DNA from: Aquiflexum balticum DSM 16537 | Lineage (GTDB): Bacteria > Bacteroidota > Bacteroidia > Cytophagales > Cyclobacteriaceae | DNA: 64,000 nucleotides | Direction: 5' to 3' | Assembly (NCBI RefSeq): GCF_900176595.1 | Contig: NZ_LT838813.1 | Span: 3,242,001-3,306,000, forward strand | In this document: positions 7,403 to 15,845 of the stretch, one piece after another | Layout: each line of letters starts with the position of its first letter | Position numbering within the stretch: position 1 is the stretch's first letter | The notes under the pieces: model-generated | The model's database searches: none | Told to the model about the DNA's origin: nothing | What the model saw: only the letters and a program-made list of their open reading frames with translations | Program-made: the position numbers and the translations under genes

Positions 7403-9157
7403 ATGATAAATAAAATCTCATTTGAAAACTACAAAGCTTTTGATAGCGGTGAAATAAAGATTAAGCCGATAACAATTTTACTTGGTGCAAACAGTGTAGG
7501 GAAAAGTAGTATTATGCAATTATTCTTAATGCTTCAACAAACTGCACTTACTGAGAATAATTATAAATCAGCTTTGAAATTGCACGGTGGATTTGTTAGT
7601 ATGGGAGAAGGATTAAATCTATTAAGAAAAAAAGATAAAACAAAGGTTCTATCCATTTCAATAGATTACTATAATGGCAATATTAAAAGTGAATTTGATG
7701 ATTTCTTTTCTAGTTTTTGCCAAGAAACACTTTACTATTCGAGCATTGTAAAGAAACTTTCTAAAGACTCGGAGATAACCCAACAAGAAAACAATATATT
7801 TAAAAAGATAAAGAATATTTTCAAGACAGATGATGATTTTGACATTAGATTTCTAAGAATGGACACTGATAAAATTGAAGAAATCTTGGATAAAAAAACA
7901 TTTGTTGAATTAATTGAGGAAACTTCTAAAAGACTTGAAAATCAAAACTTGGAAAAATACCCAAAGGAATTAAGAGATGATTACTTTTATTTTAGACATA
8001 GTCACCGCAGATTAGGTTTTCCAACAAACCACCTAAAAAATCTTTCCGAAAGAAAGGATGAATACCTTTTGACTTATGATTTTTTATCCGGACTTAAAAA
8101 AAGTTTAAAAAACGCTCATTTCACAGTTAAATATGAAATCGTTGCAGTTGAGAAAAATATAGTGGTTAAGAAAATGGGTATTTTCAATGAAAACATCGAA
8201 ATTCTTTCTGTTGAATTTGATACGCACCCATCTAGCAAGTACAAATTGAATTCTATTACTAGTGATTTTATTTCAAAAGAAAAGATGTCGTCAAAAACTT
8301 TTCAATCACTGAAAGGCATATTTGAAAATCCAAGAACAATATTTTCATTTACCAACCCAAGAAATGACTTTGAAAGGGAGAAAGAATCTAATTCCATCTT
8401 TTCAAATATTGTTCAAAGTATATTTCATATTGTAAACCATCAAACATCTGATTACTTTGAGAATGACAATATAAACTATGTAAGTCCGCTTAGGGCACAC
8501 CCTAAGAGATATTATTTTTTAGACAAAGCCAAAATAAATGCATATGTTGACACTTTAGACGGTGATGCTATTGCTGAAACATTAAAAGAGAATAGCTATC
8601 TCAGAAACCAAGTAAATTCTTGGCTAGAAAAGTTCAATTTAAAGGTTGAAGTAAGTCAGTTACAAGACATAATACATAAATTAGTTGTTAATCAAAACTC
8701 ATTAAATCTTGACATTACTGATGTAGGTTTTGGAATATCACAGGTTTTACCTGTTATAATTCAAGGGTTCTTGTCGCACAAAGACAGTTTGACATTAATT
8801 GAGCAACCTGAAATTCACTTGCACCCAAAAATGCAAGCTGATTTAGCTGATTTATTTATTGACATTGTTATTACCAGAAATCATAAAAACGAACAAAAAG
8901 CATCAAAATATCTTTTGATTGAAACTCATAGTGAATATTTACTCAAAAGACTTAGGAGAAGAATTTCTGAGGGTACAATTTCACCTGAAAATGTTGCAAT
9001 ATATTTAATCAATCCTCAAAAGAACGAAGAAGGTGGAGTAATCACAGAATTAAAAATAGAAGGAAAAGGGAAATTTGAGTGGCCAATGGATTTTTATGGT
9101 GGTGAGTTGCTTTTGGACACCACAGAGTTTTTGAAAAATCAAGTAAACGAACAATAA
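7403..9157 (+). CDS. AAA/OLD-like ATPase (DUF3696-type), probable defence component
   Basis: A 584-residue SMC/ABC-like ATPase. The N-terminus has ISFENYKAFDSG and the Walker A GANSVGKSS (28-36); a signature-like GFGISQVLPVI lies near 450, Walker B with LIEQPEIHLHP near 465, and the switch His in ETHSEYLLKRLRRRI near 505. The C-terminus FEWPMDFYGGELLLDT resembles the DUF3696 tail of such ATPases. Relatives are commonly paired with effectors in anti-phage systems. There is no TOPRIM domain, so it is not a classical OLD nuclease. It starts 51 bases after the array leader and overlaps the next gene by one base, forming a three-gene operon and the first cassette. The defence role is inferred from family and setting. 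Confidence 0.75.
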   Translation: MINKISFENYKAFDSGEIKIKPITILLGANSVGKSSIMQLFLMLQQTALTENNYKSALKLHGGFVSMGEGLNLLRKKDKTKVLSISIDYYNGNIKSEFDDFFSSFCQETLYYSSIVKKLSKDSEITQQENNIFKKIKNIFKTDDDFDIRFLRMDTDKIEEILDKKTFVELIEETSKRLENQNLEKYPKELRDDYFYFRHSHRRLGFPTNHLKNLSERKDEYLLTYDFLSGLKKSLKNAHFTVKYEIVAVEKNIVVKKMGIFNENIEILSVEFDTHPSSKYKLNSITSDFISKEKMSSKTFQSLKGIFENPRTIFSFTNPRNDFEREKESNSIFSNIVQSIFHIVNHQTSDYFENDNINYVSPLRAHPKRYYFLDKAKINAYVDTLDGDAIAETLKENSYLRNQVNSWLEKFNLKVEVSQLQDIIHKLVVNQNSLNLDITDVGFGISQVLPVIIQGFLSHKDSLTLIEQPEIHLHPKMQADLADLFIDIVITRNHKNEQKASKYLLIETHSEYLLKRLRRRISEGTISPENVAIYLINPQKNEEGGVITELKIEGKGKFEWPMDFYGGELLLDTTEFLKNQVNEQ

Positions 9158-9675
9158 TGGCTGCATATACTCTTTCAAAATGCATTTTAGAGAATATAAA
9201 TGCAGGTAAAAAATATATCACGGATTTACTTTTTGTATTTACAAGGGATTCTAATCCTCATAAAGTAACTGTAGATTCACAAAACATAATCCTTGATATT
9301 TATACTCAGCTAGCAAAATCAAATGAATTTATCGCTACTTGGCTACAATTAATGTCGCACCAGCCTTCAAATTTTGAACCTATTAATGTTGATCTATCTT
9401 CAGTTAGCAATGACGAGGAGATATTTTTAAAAGTTTGCTGTGAGACTAAGAGTCAACAAAAAATCATTGTATTTACTCACGAGGGATGGAAATATTACAA
9501 CTATCATTCTGATAAGGTCATCCATTACAACAATAAATTCATTTACGTCTTAGATAGAGACGAAGCAATCCAAGATTTAAATTTCGTAAATAGTGCTAAT
9601 ATTACTGCATTTGGGTCAATCATAGCTGCAAATCAATCATCGATTAATAATTCTGATAATAAACAAAATGACTAA
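9157..9675 (+). CDS. Unknown partner of the ATPase (candidate effector)
   Basis: 172 residues, no signal peptide or membrane segment. Start ATG overlaps the ATPase stop by one base (TAATGG), so expression is coupled. The middle part, DEEIFLKVCCETKSQQKIIVF, with an upstream Asp-rich stretch and a downstream YVLDRDEAIQDL, has the spacing of acidic residues and the hydrophobic strand seen in PIN-like nucleases, but key residues cannot be confirmed by eye. The last 25 residues are Asn/Ser-rich and look unstructured. Fixed linkage to an OLD-like ATPase makes an effector or substrate-recognition role plausible; the assignment is otherwise unknown. Confidence 0.65.
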   Translation: MAAYTLSKCILENINAGKKYITDLLFVFTRDSNPHKVTVDSQNIILDIYTQLAKSNEFIATWLQLMSHQPSNFEPINVDLSSVSNDEEIFLKVCCETKSQQKIIVFTHEGWKYYNYHSDKVIHYNNKFIYVLDRDEAIQDLNFVNSANITAFGSIIAANQSSINNSDNKQND

Positions 9676-9847
9676 AATAGATAAATCAATTGTTGCCACA
9701 GGTGGGAGCTCAATTTCGAACTCGAAAAACGAAATAGCTACAAAAGCAAAAAGGTTAAAGACGAAATTTACTTTGATAGGATTCATTCTTGGAGTACTAT
9801 CCTCCTTAGTAGCATCATATATTTACGACTACTTGACAAAGTCGTGA
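9668..9847 (+). CDS. 59-residue single-pass membrane protein, third gene of the ATPase operon
   Basis: ATG at 9668 overlaps the end of the 172-aa gene by 8 bases and the frame runs to TGA at 9845-9847. The protein starts MTKIDKSIVATGGSSISNSK, has a basic linker (KAKRLKTK) and then one hydrophobic segment (FTLIGFILGVLSSLVASYIY) close to the C-terminus. The overlapping start, same strand and clean TM helix support a real gene that is easily missed because of its size. In ATPase-driven defence operons small TM proteins can act as membrane effectors; that role is only inference here. The attC-like site begins 13 bases after its stop, as expected for the last gene of a cassette. Confidence 0.6.
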   Translation: MTKIDKSIVATGGSSISNSKNEIATKAKRLKTKFTLIGFILGVLSSLVASYIYDYLTKS

Positions 9848-9860
9848 ATAAAGAAGCACA

Positions 9861-9992
9861 TACCGCCAACATCACCTATACGCAAGCAGGGGTTTCGTGC
9901 TTCGTAGGACAGGAATGTGGTAAGTTTAAAGTTAAGTTCTTCGTAGGAAGTTCAGTGGTTAAAATCCCTGCCTGCGTATAGCTGAGAAACGT
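9861..9992 (+). other. attC-like site 1 (end of ATPase cassette), interrupted by intron 1
   Basis: The site starts TACCGCCAAC (9861-9870), the reverse complement of GTTGGCGGTA at the cassette start (7352). Inner arms CTATACGC (9876-9883) and GCGTATAG (9974-9981) extend into AAGCAGGG/CCCTGCCTGC, with a long variable loop. The 3' core G-T (9991-9992) is split from its last T (11864) by intron 1; joined, it reads GTTATCGG. Confidence 0.7.
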
Positions 9993-11863
9993 GTGTGACT
10001 TGAATCAGCCCTCTTAAGGCTGAATGCTTTGAAATGGATGGAGGACTATTGGGTAACCAATAGAGAGGCCCTCCGATGGCGGTTTACCGAAACAGCTATC
10101 AAACTACCTTACGCTGCATATCTGGGAAACCAATATGTGGTGAGCGGTAAGGAAAAACGGGGACATTGATCCCCGTAGGTGAGTACTGATGGAGCTGAAT
10201 GAAAATGAACCAGTGACGAAGCCTCGATAAGGCAAATTACGATGTGAAAAATAGGTAGTTACGTTTGTACCTATGACAAAGTGTGGCGGACGATCGGATA
10301 TACTGGCCACATCGCATCCGGGGTTAAGCTGGCAGGAACGCAGTACAGGCCATTTCAAGGAACAAGTGAACTCTATGCTGTCAGGCCAAATCGAGAGAGG
10401 AAACCTGCACCTGTGGTTGGGTGAAGCATAGGGGGCAGACCTGCTCGTAGTAGCGATGAAATTTCTGTAATGGGAATGGAGTGAAGGAGCAGGCATGTTT
10501 AGTTTCAAACCAGTTTACAACCAAGATAATTGGGATGACAGACTACTATGAGACAAAATCGCAACCAATTACCAAACTGATGGTATGGCAAGCGTACAAG
10601 AAAGTAAAAGCGAACAAAGGAAGTTCGGGCATAGACCGAATGAGTTGGGAGGACTTGGATAAAGATCTATCCTCATACCTCTATAAGTTATGGAATCGAC
10701 TGACCTCGGGTAGCTATTTTCCTTTGCCAGTCAAACAAGTGAAGATACCCAAGAAGGACGGAGGTATTCGCAAATTGGGTGTCCCCACCCTTCTAGACCG
10801 TATCGCACAGCAAGTAGTAAGGGCGTATTTGGAGAGACAACTTGAGCCACTGTTCCACGAGAGTTCATTTGGCTATAGACCAAACCGTAATGCTCACCAA
10901 GCAGTGAAACAATCAGAGCGAAATTGTTTTGGGCATGACTTTGTGGTCGACCTTGATATCAAAGGGTTCTTCGATAATATCAACCATGGCCTGATGATGA
11001 AAGCACTGAGATATTACTGTAAGGATGAATGGATAGCCTTGTACGTCTCCAGATGGCTAAATGCAGGCATCATGGCAGATGGGGTTTTCGAGGAGACAAA
11101 AGCAGGCACACCTCAAGGAGGCGTAGTGAGTCCATTACTTGCGAATCTCTATCTGCATGTAGCTTTTGATGAATGGATGCGGAAATATCATCCTGAGAAA
11201 CCATTTGAACGGTATGCAGACGATGTGGTGATACACTGCAAGACAGAGAAGCAAGCACAATTCATGTTAAGACAAGTACGTCAGCGGATGAAGACCTGCT
11301 TCCTAGAGTTGCACCCTGAGAAGACCAAGATTGTGAACCTACGAGGTTGGTCAGATACTAAGTATCCCCGCAAGTATGATTTTCTTGGATTCACGATCAA
11401 GGCATCGATGCAGACCATCAAAGGAAAGGGGATGTTACTACCTGGAACATTTGTGAGTATCAAGTCCAGAACTTCAATACTCGGCAAATTCAGGGAAATG
11501 CAAATCCATAAATGGCGCAAACCCATAAAGGAAGTAGCCAATCGTTTGAATCCTGTCATCAGAGGACTGCTCAATTACTATCATAAGCTTAGAGGAGAAT
11601 CCATACGTGAGATATGGAATCAACTCAACCACCGGTTACTCAAGTGGGTGAAATGGGAGAAAGGACTTTTCAAATGGGCGGCAGTCAGATGGCTAAAGCA
11701 ACAATACAAGTCTACCCCAAACCTGTTTGAGCATTGGAAATTGGTTCAACCTTAGGTAAATTAGAACCGAAGCGACTTATAAACATGAAGAGCCGTGTGA
11801 GGTGAGAGTCTCACGCACGGTTCTGTGGGAAGGTGAGGGTGAAATTCCCTTGCCTGACCCGAT
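9993..11863 (+). mobile_element. Group II intron, copy 1 (1,871 nt)
   Basis: The 5' end is GTGTGACTTG (matching GUGYG) and the 3' end is GACCCGAT (AY). Domain V is at 11790-11823: GAGCCGTGTGAGG, a GAGA-type loop, then TCACGCACGGTTC, a standard 34-nt form; a domain VI helix follows. The boundaries are set by comparing with copy 2 and by the fact that removing the intron restores a GTT core complementary to the cassette end. The intron encodes its own reverse transcriptase. Insertion is inside an attC-like palindrome, as known for group IIC-attC introns, though the exact class was not determined here. Confidence 0.88.
10535..11755 (+). CDS. ltrA: Group II intron reverse transcriptase/maturase, copy 1
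   Basis: The intron-encoded protein (406 aa from ATG 10535; the same frame extends back to a GTG at 10481, giving 424 aa). It has RT blocks with RKLGVPTLLDRIAQQ, SFGYRPNRNAHQAV, GFFDNINHGL, TPQGGVVSPLLANL and the catalytic YADD in RYADDVVIHC, then a maturase (X) domain with RGLLNYYHKLRGESI. It ends soon after with no HNH endonuclease domain, so insertion would depend on single-stranded or folded DNA. A short open frame with a good AAGGAG site (ATG 10495 to TGA 10551) overlaps the ATG at 10535 and could couple translation. The protein is identical to copy 2. Confidence 0.92.
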   Translation: MTDYYETKSQPITKLMVWQAYKKVKANKGSSGIDRMSWEDLDKDLSSYLYKLWNRLTSGSYFPLPVKQVKIPKKDGGIRKLGVPTLLDRIAQQVVRAYLERQLEPLFHESSFGYRPNRNAHQAVKQSERNCFGHDFVVDLDIKGFFDNINHGLMMKALRYYCKDEWIALYVSRWLNAGIMADGVFEETKAGTPQGGVVSPLLANLYLHVAFDEWMRKYHPEKPFERYADDVVIHCKTEKQAQFMLRQVRQRMKTCFLELHPEKTKIVNLRGWSDTKYPRKYDFLGFTIKASMQTIKGKGMLLPGTFVSIKSRTSILGKFREMQIHKWRKPIKEVANRLNPVIRGLLNYYHKLRGESIREIWNQLNHRLLKWVKWEKGLFKWAAVRWLKQQYKSTPNLFEHWKLVQP

Positions 11864-11887
11864 TATCGGTTAGCTTAAATTACGCCA

Positions 11888-12574
11888 ATGAAACAGTTAT
11901 TTATTCTATTAAGTCTTTTATTCTTTAGCTTACTTAGTTTCGGGCAAGAGAAACTCCTATATGTTCCAACTTACGAAGATGGAGACACAAGTTATTGGTT
12001 CAACTGGCAACAAGAAAAATTTGAAAAAGCAGGGCTAAAGAAATTGACGGAAACAAATTATGCTTTGTATTTTAGATTTTCTACTGAAATATATGCTGTT
12101 GATATTTGGACAGAAAACTTAAGTGATTTTTATGGAATAGTTACAAACTTCACGACAAGCTATGATCCAGATCATAATGTTAAAAATCAAGATAGAGAAG
12201 GTGAGTTCTTTTATTGTAGCAAAACATTAGAAACAAGCGAAGCAAAAGAAATTTACAAATTATTCAAAGAGAACGAAATTTTTGATATACCTCCACAAGA
12301 CAGTATAGAAAATTGGGAACAAGGTGAGGATGGTACTACATATTTCATAGAATATTCTAACAAGGATTTGTATTCATTTAAAGATTACTGGGCTCCCAGC
12401 CATTATATGGATAAAATTGATGAAGCAAAAAGAATAAATATCCTGACAGAACAACTCGAAGAAAAGTTGAAATTTGAACAAATGTTTCTGGAATTTTTGG
12501 ACTCATTACCTAGCGGAACATATAAAGCAGGTGGAATAATCGTAACTACAAATTCAAACGGTAACAATAAATGA
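11888..12574 (+). CDS. Exported protein of unknown function, cassette 2
   Basis: 228 residues with a clear signal peptide (MKQLFILLSLLFFSLLSFGQ, cleavage after FGQ). The mature part is acidic, aromatic-rich and has no recognised motif; the C-terminal half is helical (EEKLKFEQMFLEFLDSLP). ATG is 24 bases after the intron's 3' end, near the start of the cassette, and the stop is 8 bases before the attC-like site at 12583, the compact layout of integron cassettes. AT-rich codon use differs from the neighbouring intron. Function unknown. Confidence 0.7.
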   Translation: MKQLFILLSLLFFSLLSFGQEKLLYVPTYEDGDTSYWFNWQQEKFEKAGLKKLTETNYALYFRFSTEIYAVDIWTENLSDFYGIVTNFTTSYDPDHNVKNQDREGEFFYCSKTLETSEAKEIYKLFKENEIFDIPPQDSIENWEQGEDGTTYFIEYSNKDLYSFKDYWAPSHYMDKIDEAKRINILTEQLEEKLKFEQMFLEFLDSLPSGTYKAGGIIVTTNSNGNNK

Positions 12575-12582
12575 AAGCCAAA

Positions 12583-12709
12583 CCGATAACATCACCTTGG
12601 ATACAGCGGGCGGTTCAGTGTGAATATGAAATTCAGTATCTTTAAGAAGTTAGGAGAAAGTAAGAAGAGAACGGGTCCGAAAGCCCGCCGTCTCCAAGCT
12701 GAATCACGT
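12583..12709 (+). other. attC-like site 2, interrupted by intron 2
   Basis: Starts CCGATAAC (12583-12590), preceded by AA, complementary to GTTATCGGTT at the start of cassette 2. Arms CACCTTGGATACAGCGGGC and CCCGCCGTCTCCAAGCTG pair imperfectly around an ~80-nt loop. The core G-T (12708-12709) is split by intron 2 from T 14581; joined it reads GTTGTAGCA. Confidence 0.7.
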
Positions 12710-14580
12710 GTGTGACTTGAATCAGCCCTCTTAAGGCTGAATGCTTTGAAATGGATGGAGGACTATTGGGTAACCAATAGAGAGGCCCTCCGATGGCGGT
12801 TTACCGAAACAGCTATCAAACTACCTTACGCTGCATATCTGGGAAACCAATATGTGGTGAGCGGTAAGGAAAAACGGGGACATTGATCCCTGTAGGTGAG
12901 TACTGATGGAGCTGAATGAAAATGAACCAGTGACGAAGCCTCGATAAGGCAAATTACGATGTGAAAAATAGGTAGTTACGTTTGTACCTATGACAAAGTG
13001 TGGCGGACGATCGGATATACTGGCCACATCGCATCCGGGGTTAAGCTGGCAGGAACGCAGTACAGGCCATTTCAAGGAACAAGTGAACTCTATGCTGTCA
13101 GGCCAAATCGAGAGAGGAAACCTGCACCTGTGGTTGGGTGAAGCATAGGGGGCAGACCTGCTCGTAGTAGCGATGAAATTTCTGTAATGGGAATGGAGTG
13201 AAGGAGCAGGCATGTTTAGTTTCAAACCAGTTTACAACCAAGATAATTGGGATGACAGACTACTATGAGACAAAATCGCAACCAATTACCAAACTGATGG
13301 TATGGCAAGCGTACAAGAAAGTAAAAGCGAACAAAGGAAGTTCGGGCATAGACCGAATGAGTTGGGAGGACTTGGATAAAGATCTATCCTCATACCTCTA
13401 TAAGTTATGGAATCGACTGACCTCGGGTAGCTATTTTCCTTTGCCAGTCAAACAAGTGAAGATACCCAAGAAGGACGGAGGTATTCGCAAATTGGGTGTC
13501 CCCACCCTTCTAGACCGTATCGCACAGCAAGTAGTAAGGGCGTATTTGGAGAGACAACTTGAGCCACTGTTCCACGAGAGTTCATTTGGCTATAGACCAA
13601 ACCGTAATGCTCACCAAGCAGTGAAACAATCAGAGCGAAATTGTTTTGGGCATGACTTTGTGGTCGACCTTGATATCAAAGGGTTCTTCGATAATATCAA
13701 CCATGGCCTGATGATGAAAGCACTGAGATATTACTGTAAGGATGAATGGATAGCCTTGTACGTCTCCAGATGGCTAAATGCAGGCATCATGGCAGATGGG
13801 GTTTTCGAGGAGACAAAAGCAGGCACACCTCAAGGAGGCGTAGTGAGTCCATTACTTGCGAATCTCTATCTGCATGTAGCTTTTGATGAATGGATGCGGA
13901 AATATCATCCTGAGAAACCATTTGAACGGTATGCAGACGATGTGGTGATACACTGCAAGACAGAGAAGCAAGCACAATTCATGTTAAGACAAGTACGTCA
14001 GCGGATGAAGACCTGCTTCCTAGAGTTGCACCCTGAGAAGACCAAGATTGTGAACCTACGAGGTTGGTCAGATACTAAGTATCCCCGCAAGTATGATTTT
14101 CTTGGATTCACGATCAAGGCATCGATGCAGACCATCAAAGGAAAGGGGATGTTACTACCTGGAACATTTGTGAGTATCAAGTCCAGAACTTCAATACTCG
14201 GCAAATTCAGGGAAATGCAAATCCATAAATGGCGCAAACCCATAAAGGAAGTAGCCAATCGTTTGAATCCTGTCATCAGAGGACTGCTCAATTACTATCA
14301 TAAGCTTAGAGGAGAATCCATACGTGAGATATGGAATCAACTCAACCACCGGTTACTCAAGTGGGTGAAATGGGAGAAAGGACTTTTCAAATGGGCGGCA
14401 GTCAGATGGCTAAAGCAACAATACAAGTCTACCCCAAACCTGTTTGAGCATTGGAAATTGGTTCAACCTTAGGTAAATTAGAACCGAAGCGACTTATAAA
14501 CATGAAGAGCCGTGTGAGGTGAGAGTCTCACGCACGGTTCTGTGGGAAGGTGAGGGTGAAATTCCCTTGCCTGACCCGAT
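12710..14580 (+). mobile_element. Group II intron, copy 2 (1,871 nt), nearly identical to copy 1
   Basis: Same length and ends as copy 1 (GTGTGACTTG ... GACCCGAT), domain V at 14507-14540. I noticed one base change, CCCCGTAGG in copy 1 versus CCCTGTAGG in copy 2, outside the coding part. The insertion point is the same GT|T position of another attC-like site, with unrelated sequence on both sides, so this is a second retrohoming event or a cassette-level duplication rather than a tandem duplication of flanks. Confidence 0.88.
13252..14472 (+). CDS. ltrA: Group II intron reverse transcriptase/maturase, copy 2
   Basis: The 406-residue product (424 if the GTG at 13198 is used) is identical to copy 1, with YADD in RYADDVVIHC, the TPQGG block and the maturase domain, and no endonuclease domain. 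An intact frame and identity to copy 1 imply recent movement and probable activity. Confidence 0.92.
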   Translation: MTDYYETKSQPITKLMVWQAYKKVKANKGSSGIDRMSWEDLDKDLSSYLYKLWNRLTSGSYFPLPVKQVKIPKKDGGIRKLGVPTLLDRIAQQVVRAYLERQLEPLFHESSFGYRPNRNAHQAVKQSERNCFGHDFVVDLDIKGFFDNINHGLMMKALRYYCKDEWIALYVSRWLNAGIMADGVFEETKAGTPQGGVVSPLLANLYLHVAFDEWMRKYHPEKPFERYADDVVIHCKTEKQAQFMLRQVRQRMKTCFLELHPEKTKIVNLRGWSDTKYPRKYDFLGFTIKASMQTIKGKGMLLPGTFVSIKSRTSILGKFREMQIHKWRKPIKEVANRLNPVIRGLLNYYHKLRGESIREIWNQLNHRLLKWVKWEKGLFKWAAVRWLKQQYKSTPNLFEHWKLVQP

Positions 14581-14608
14581 TGTAGCAAATTTGGGAAAAA
14601 CCGACAAG

Positions 14609-15070
14609 ATGTTAAATAGAATTAAGTACACATCGAAAATACTCGCAACAAATTGGGTGCATTTTGCAGGTTTTTATGTGACCACTTATTTAAGTCTGAT
14701 ATTTTTTAAACTAATTGGACTTGAAGGTTCTGAAAATGAAGATTGGACGGTAGTTCTGTTTTTAAGTCTATTGACAATTCCACTTTTGTTTTTTGTATAT
14801 GGATTAAGGATTATTGGTGGCTTTCTTGCTACCATTATTATGCTTGACATAGTAGGCTTTAACTTAAAACCTGACAGAATTCGACTGATTTTATTCCTCG
14901 AATGGCTATTAATAATACCACCTTTTATAAATTGGGCATTTGAGTATGAATATTGGCTTTGGATAACTTTAATCATTTCATTCTTTATAACACAGTTATT
15001 CAGAGAAAAGAAAATTGCCAAAATAATTAACCGCAATCTTGCCACAAGTAAACACGCAAATGAACAATAA
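14609..15070 (+). CDS. Multi-pass membrane protein, cassette 3 first gene
   Basis: 153 residues from ATG 14609. The reading frame continues upstream into the intron tail, so any longer start (14519) is an artefact. Four to five hydrophobic segments are visible: FAGFYVTTYLSLIFFKLIG, VVLFLSLLTIPLLFFVYGL, IIGGFLATIIMLDIVGF, LILFLEWLLIIPPFINWAF and WLWITLIISFFITQLF; the C-terminus is basic. An integral inner-membrane protein of unknown function. Its end overlaps the next gene by 11 bases, so the two are a translationally coupled pair in one cassette. Confidence 0.65.
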   Translation: MLNRIKYTSKILATNWVHFAGFYVTTYLSLIFFKLIGLEGSENEDWTVVLFLSLLTIPLLFFVYGLRIIGGFLATIIMLDIVGFNLKPDRIRLILFLEWLLIIPPFINWAFEYEYWLWITLIISFFITQLFREKKIAKIINRNLATSKHANEQ

Positions 15071-15680
15071 GCTAAAAATAGCGACAGGACTTCTTTCTCT
15101 TGGACTTTTAGCGACTTTAATTTACAAGCTGACAGAAGTTCCAGGCGGAATGTTTTTATCAGGATTGTTTCTTGGCGGAATGGTGGTCTTTTTAATTTTG
15201 GTAGGTGGTCTAATTTTAACTTGGCTGACAAAGCTAATTATTAAACGCCTTCAATTTTGGACAGTTTACTTCGCAATTACAGCAATAGTCTTTGCCGTTT
15301 TCCATTACCAACTCTATTCCCCGACCTTGAAAATTGTCGTTCCAGAGAATTACACAGGACAAATCAACCTTGTAAAATCCAATGTAACAGAAAACATTTT
15401 GACCATTGACTCAAATGGAATTGGGTATTTAAATGAATGGACATTTAACAAACTATATTCTAAACCTATTGTAGCAGACGAAAACGGAAAAGATTTAACC
15501 GACCAATGTGTCGGATTTAATCCAACGACTTTTTTTGGACTTGGAACTTCAGCCAGTTCTGAAAAAAAGGGAGAAATTAAGTCGCTATCATTTGAAATTG
15601 TACCAAAAGACAAAATTGGCGAAAAACAATATTATCATACCGACTTGACAAAATTGGTGGATAAAGAGAAATTAGAATGA
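15060..15680 (+). CDS. Membrane-anchored protein, cassette 3 second gene
   Basis: 206 residues from ATG 15060, overlapping the previous stop. Three hydrophobic segments near the N-terminus (LKIATGLLSLGLLATLIY, MFLSGLFLGGMVVFLILVGG and FWTVYFAITAIVFAVFHY) precede an exported beta-rich domain of about 120 residues starting LKIVVPENYTGQINLV. The fold resembles small exported carboxypeptidase-regulatory-like or Ig-like domains by pattern only. It ends 9 bases before the attC-like site. Paired with the preceding membrane protein; function unknown. Confidence 0.65.
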   Translation: MNNKLKIATGLLSLGLLATLIYKLTEVPGGMFLSGLFLGGMVVFLILVGGLILTWLTKLIIKRLQFWTVYFAITAIVFAVFHYQLYSPTLKIVVPENYTGQINLVKSNVTENILTIDSNGIGYLNEWTFNKLYSKPIVADENGKDLTDQCVGFNPTTFFGLGTSASSEKKGEIKSLSFEIVPKDKIGEKQYYHTDLTKLVDKEKLE

Positions 15681-15689
15681 AAGAAAACG

Positions 15690-15822
15690 TGCTACAACAT
15701 TGTATAAGCGTAATGCGGGCTAAAGTGCTAAAATTAAACGAAATGAATATTAACAAACATAAGGTCAAATCGAAAGTAAAGTGCTTCTAATCCCGCACTA
15801 CGCTTATACTTGACCGTTGGCA
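15690..15822 (+). other. attC-like site 3
   Basis: Starts TGCTACAAC (15690-15698), complementary to the cassette start GTTGTAGCA (12708 joined to 14581). Inner arms GTATAAGCGTAATGCGGG and CCCGCACTACGCTTATAC match with a single internal mismatch. The 3' core is GTTGGCA at 15816-15822. This site is uninterrupted and is the best single example for structure prediction. Confidence 0.75.
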
Positions 15823-15845
15823 TTAATTATGAAAAACACCTACAA

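Noticed and set aside
10104-10508. 134-residue minus-strand open frame, repeated at 12821-13225
   Set aside because: It lies in the structured 5' part of the group II intron RNA on the opposite strand; its repetition comes from intron duplication, and composition is not protein-like.
9991-14580. Reading the reverse transcriptases as retrons or diversity-generating retroelements
   Set aside because: Both have the maturase X domain, and domain V and intron ends are present, so they are group II introns. No msr/msd or template/variable repeats were seen.
14519-14608. N-terminal extension of the membrane protein at 14609
   Set aside because: These codons are translated from the intron's domain V/VI, so the true start is ATG 14609.
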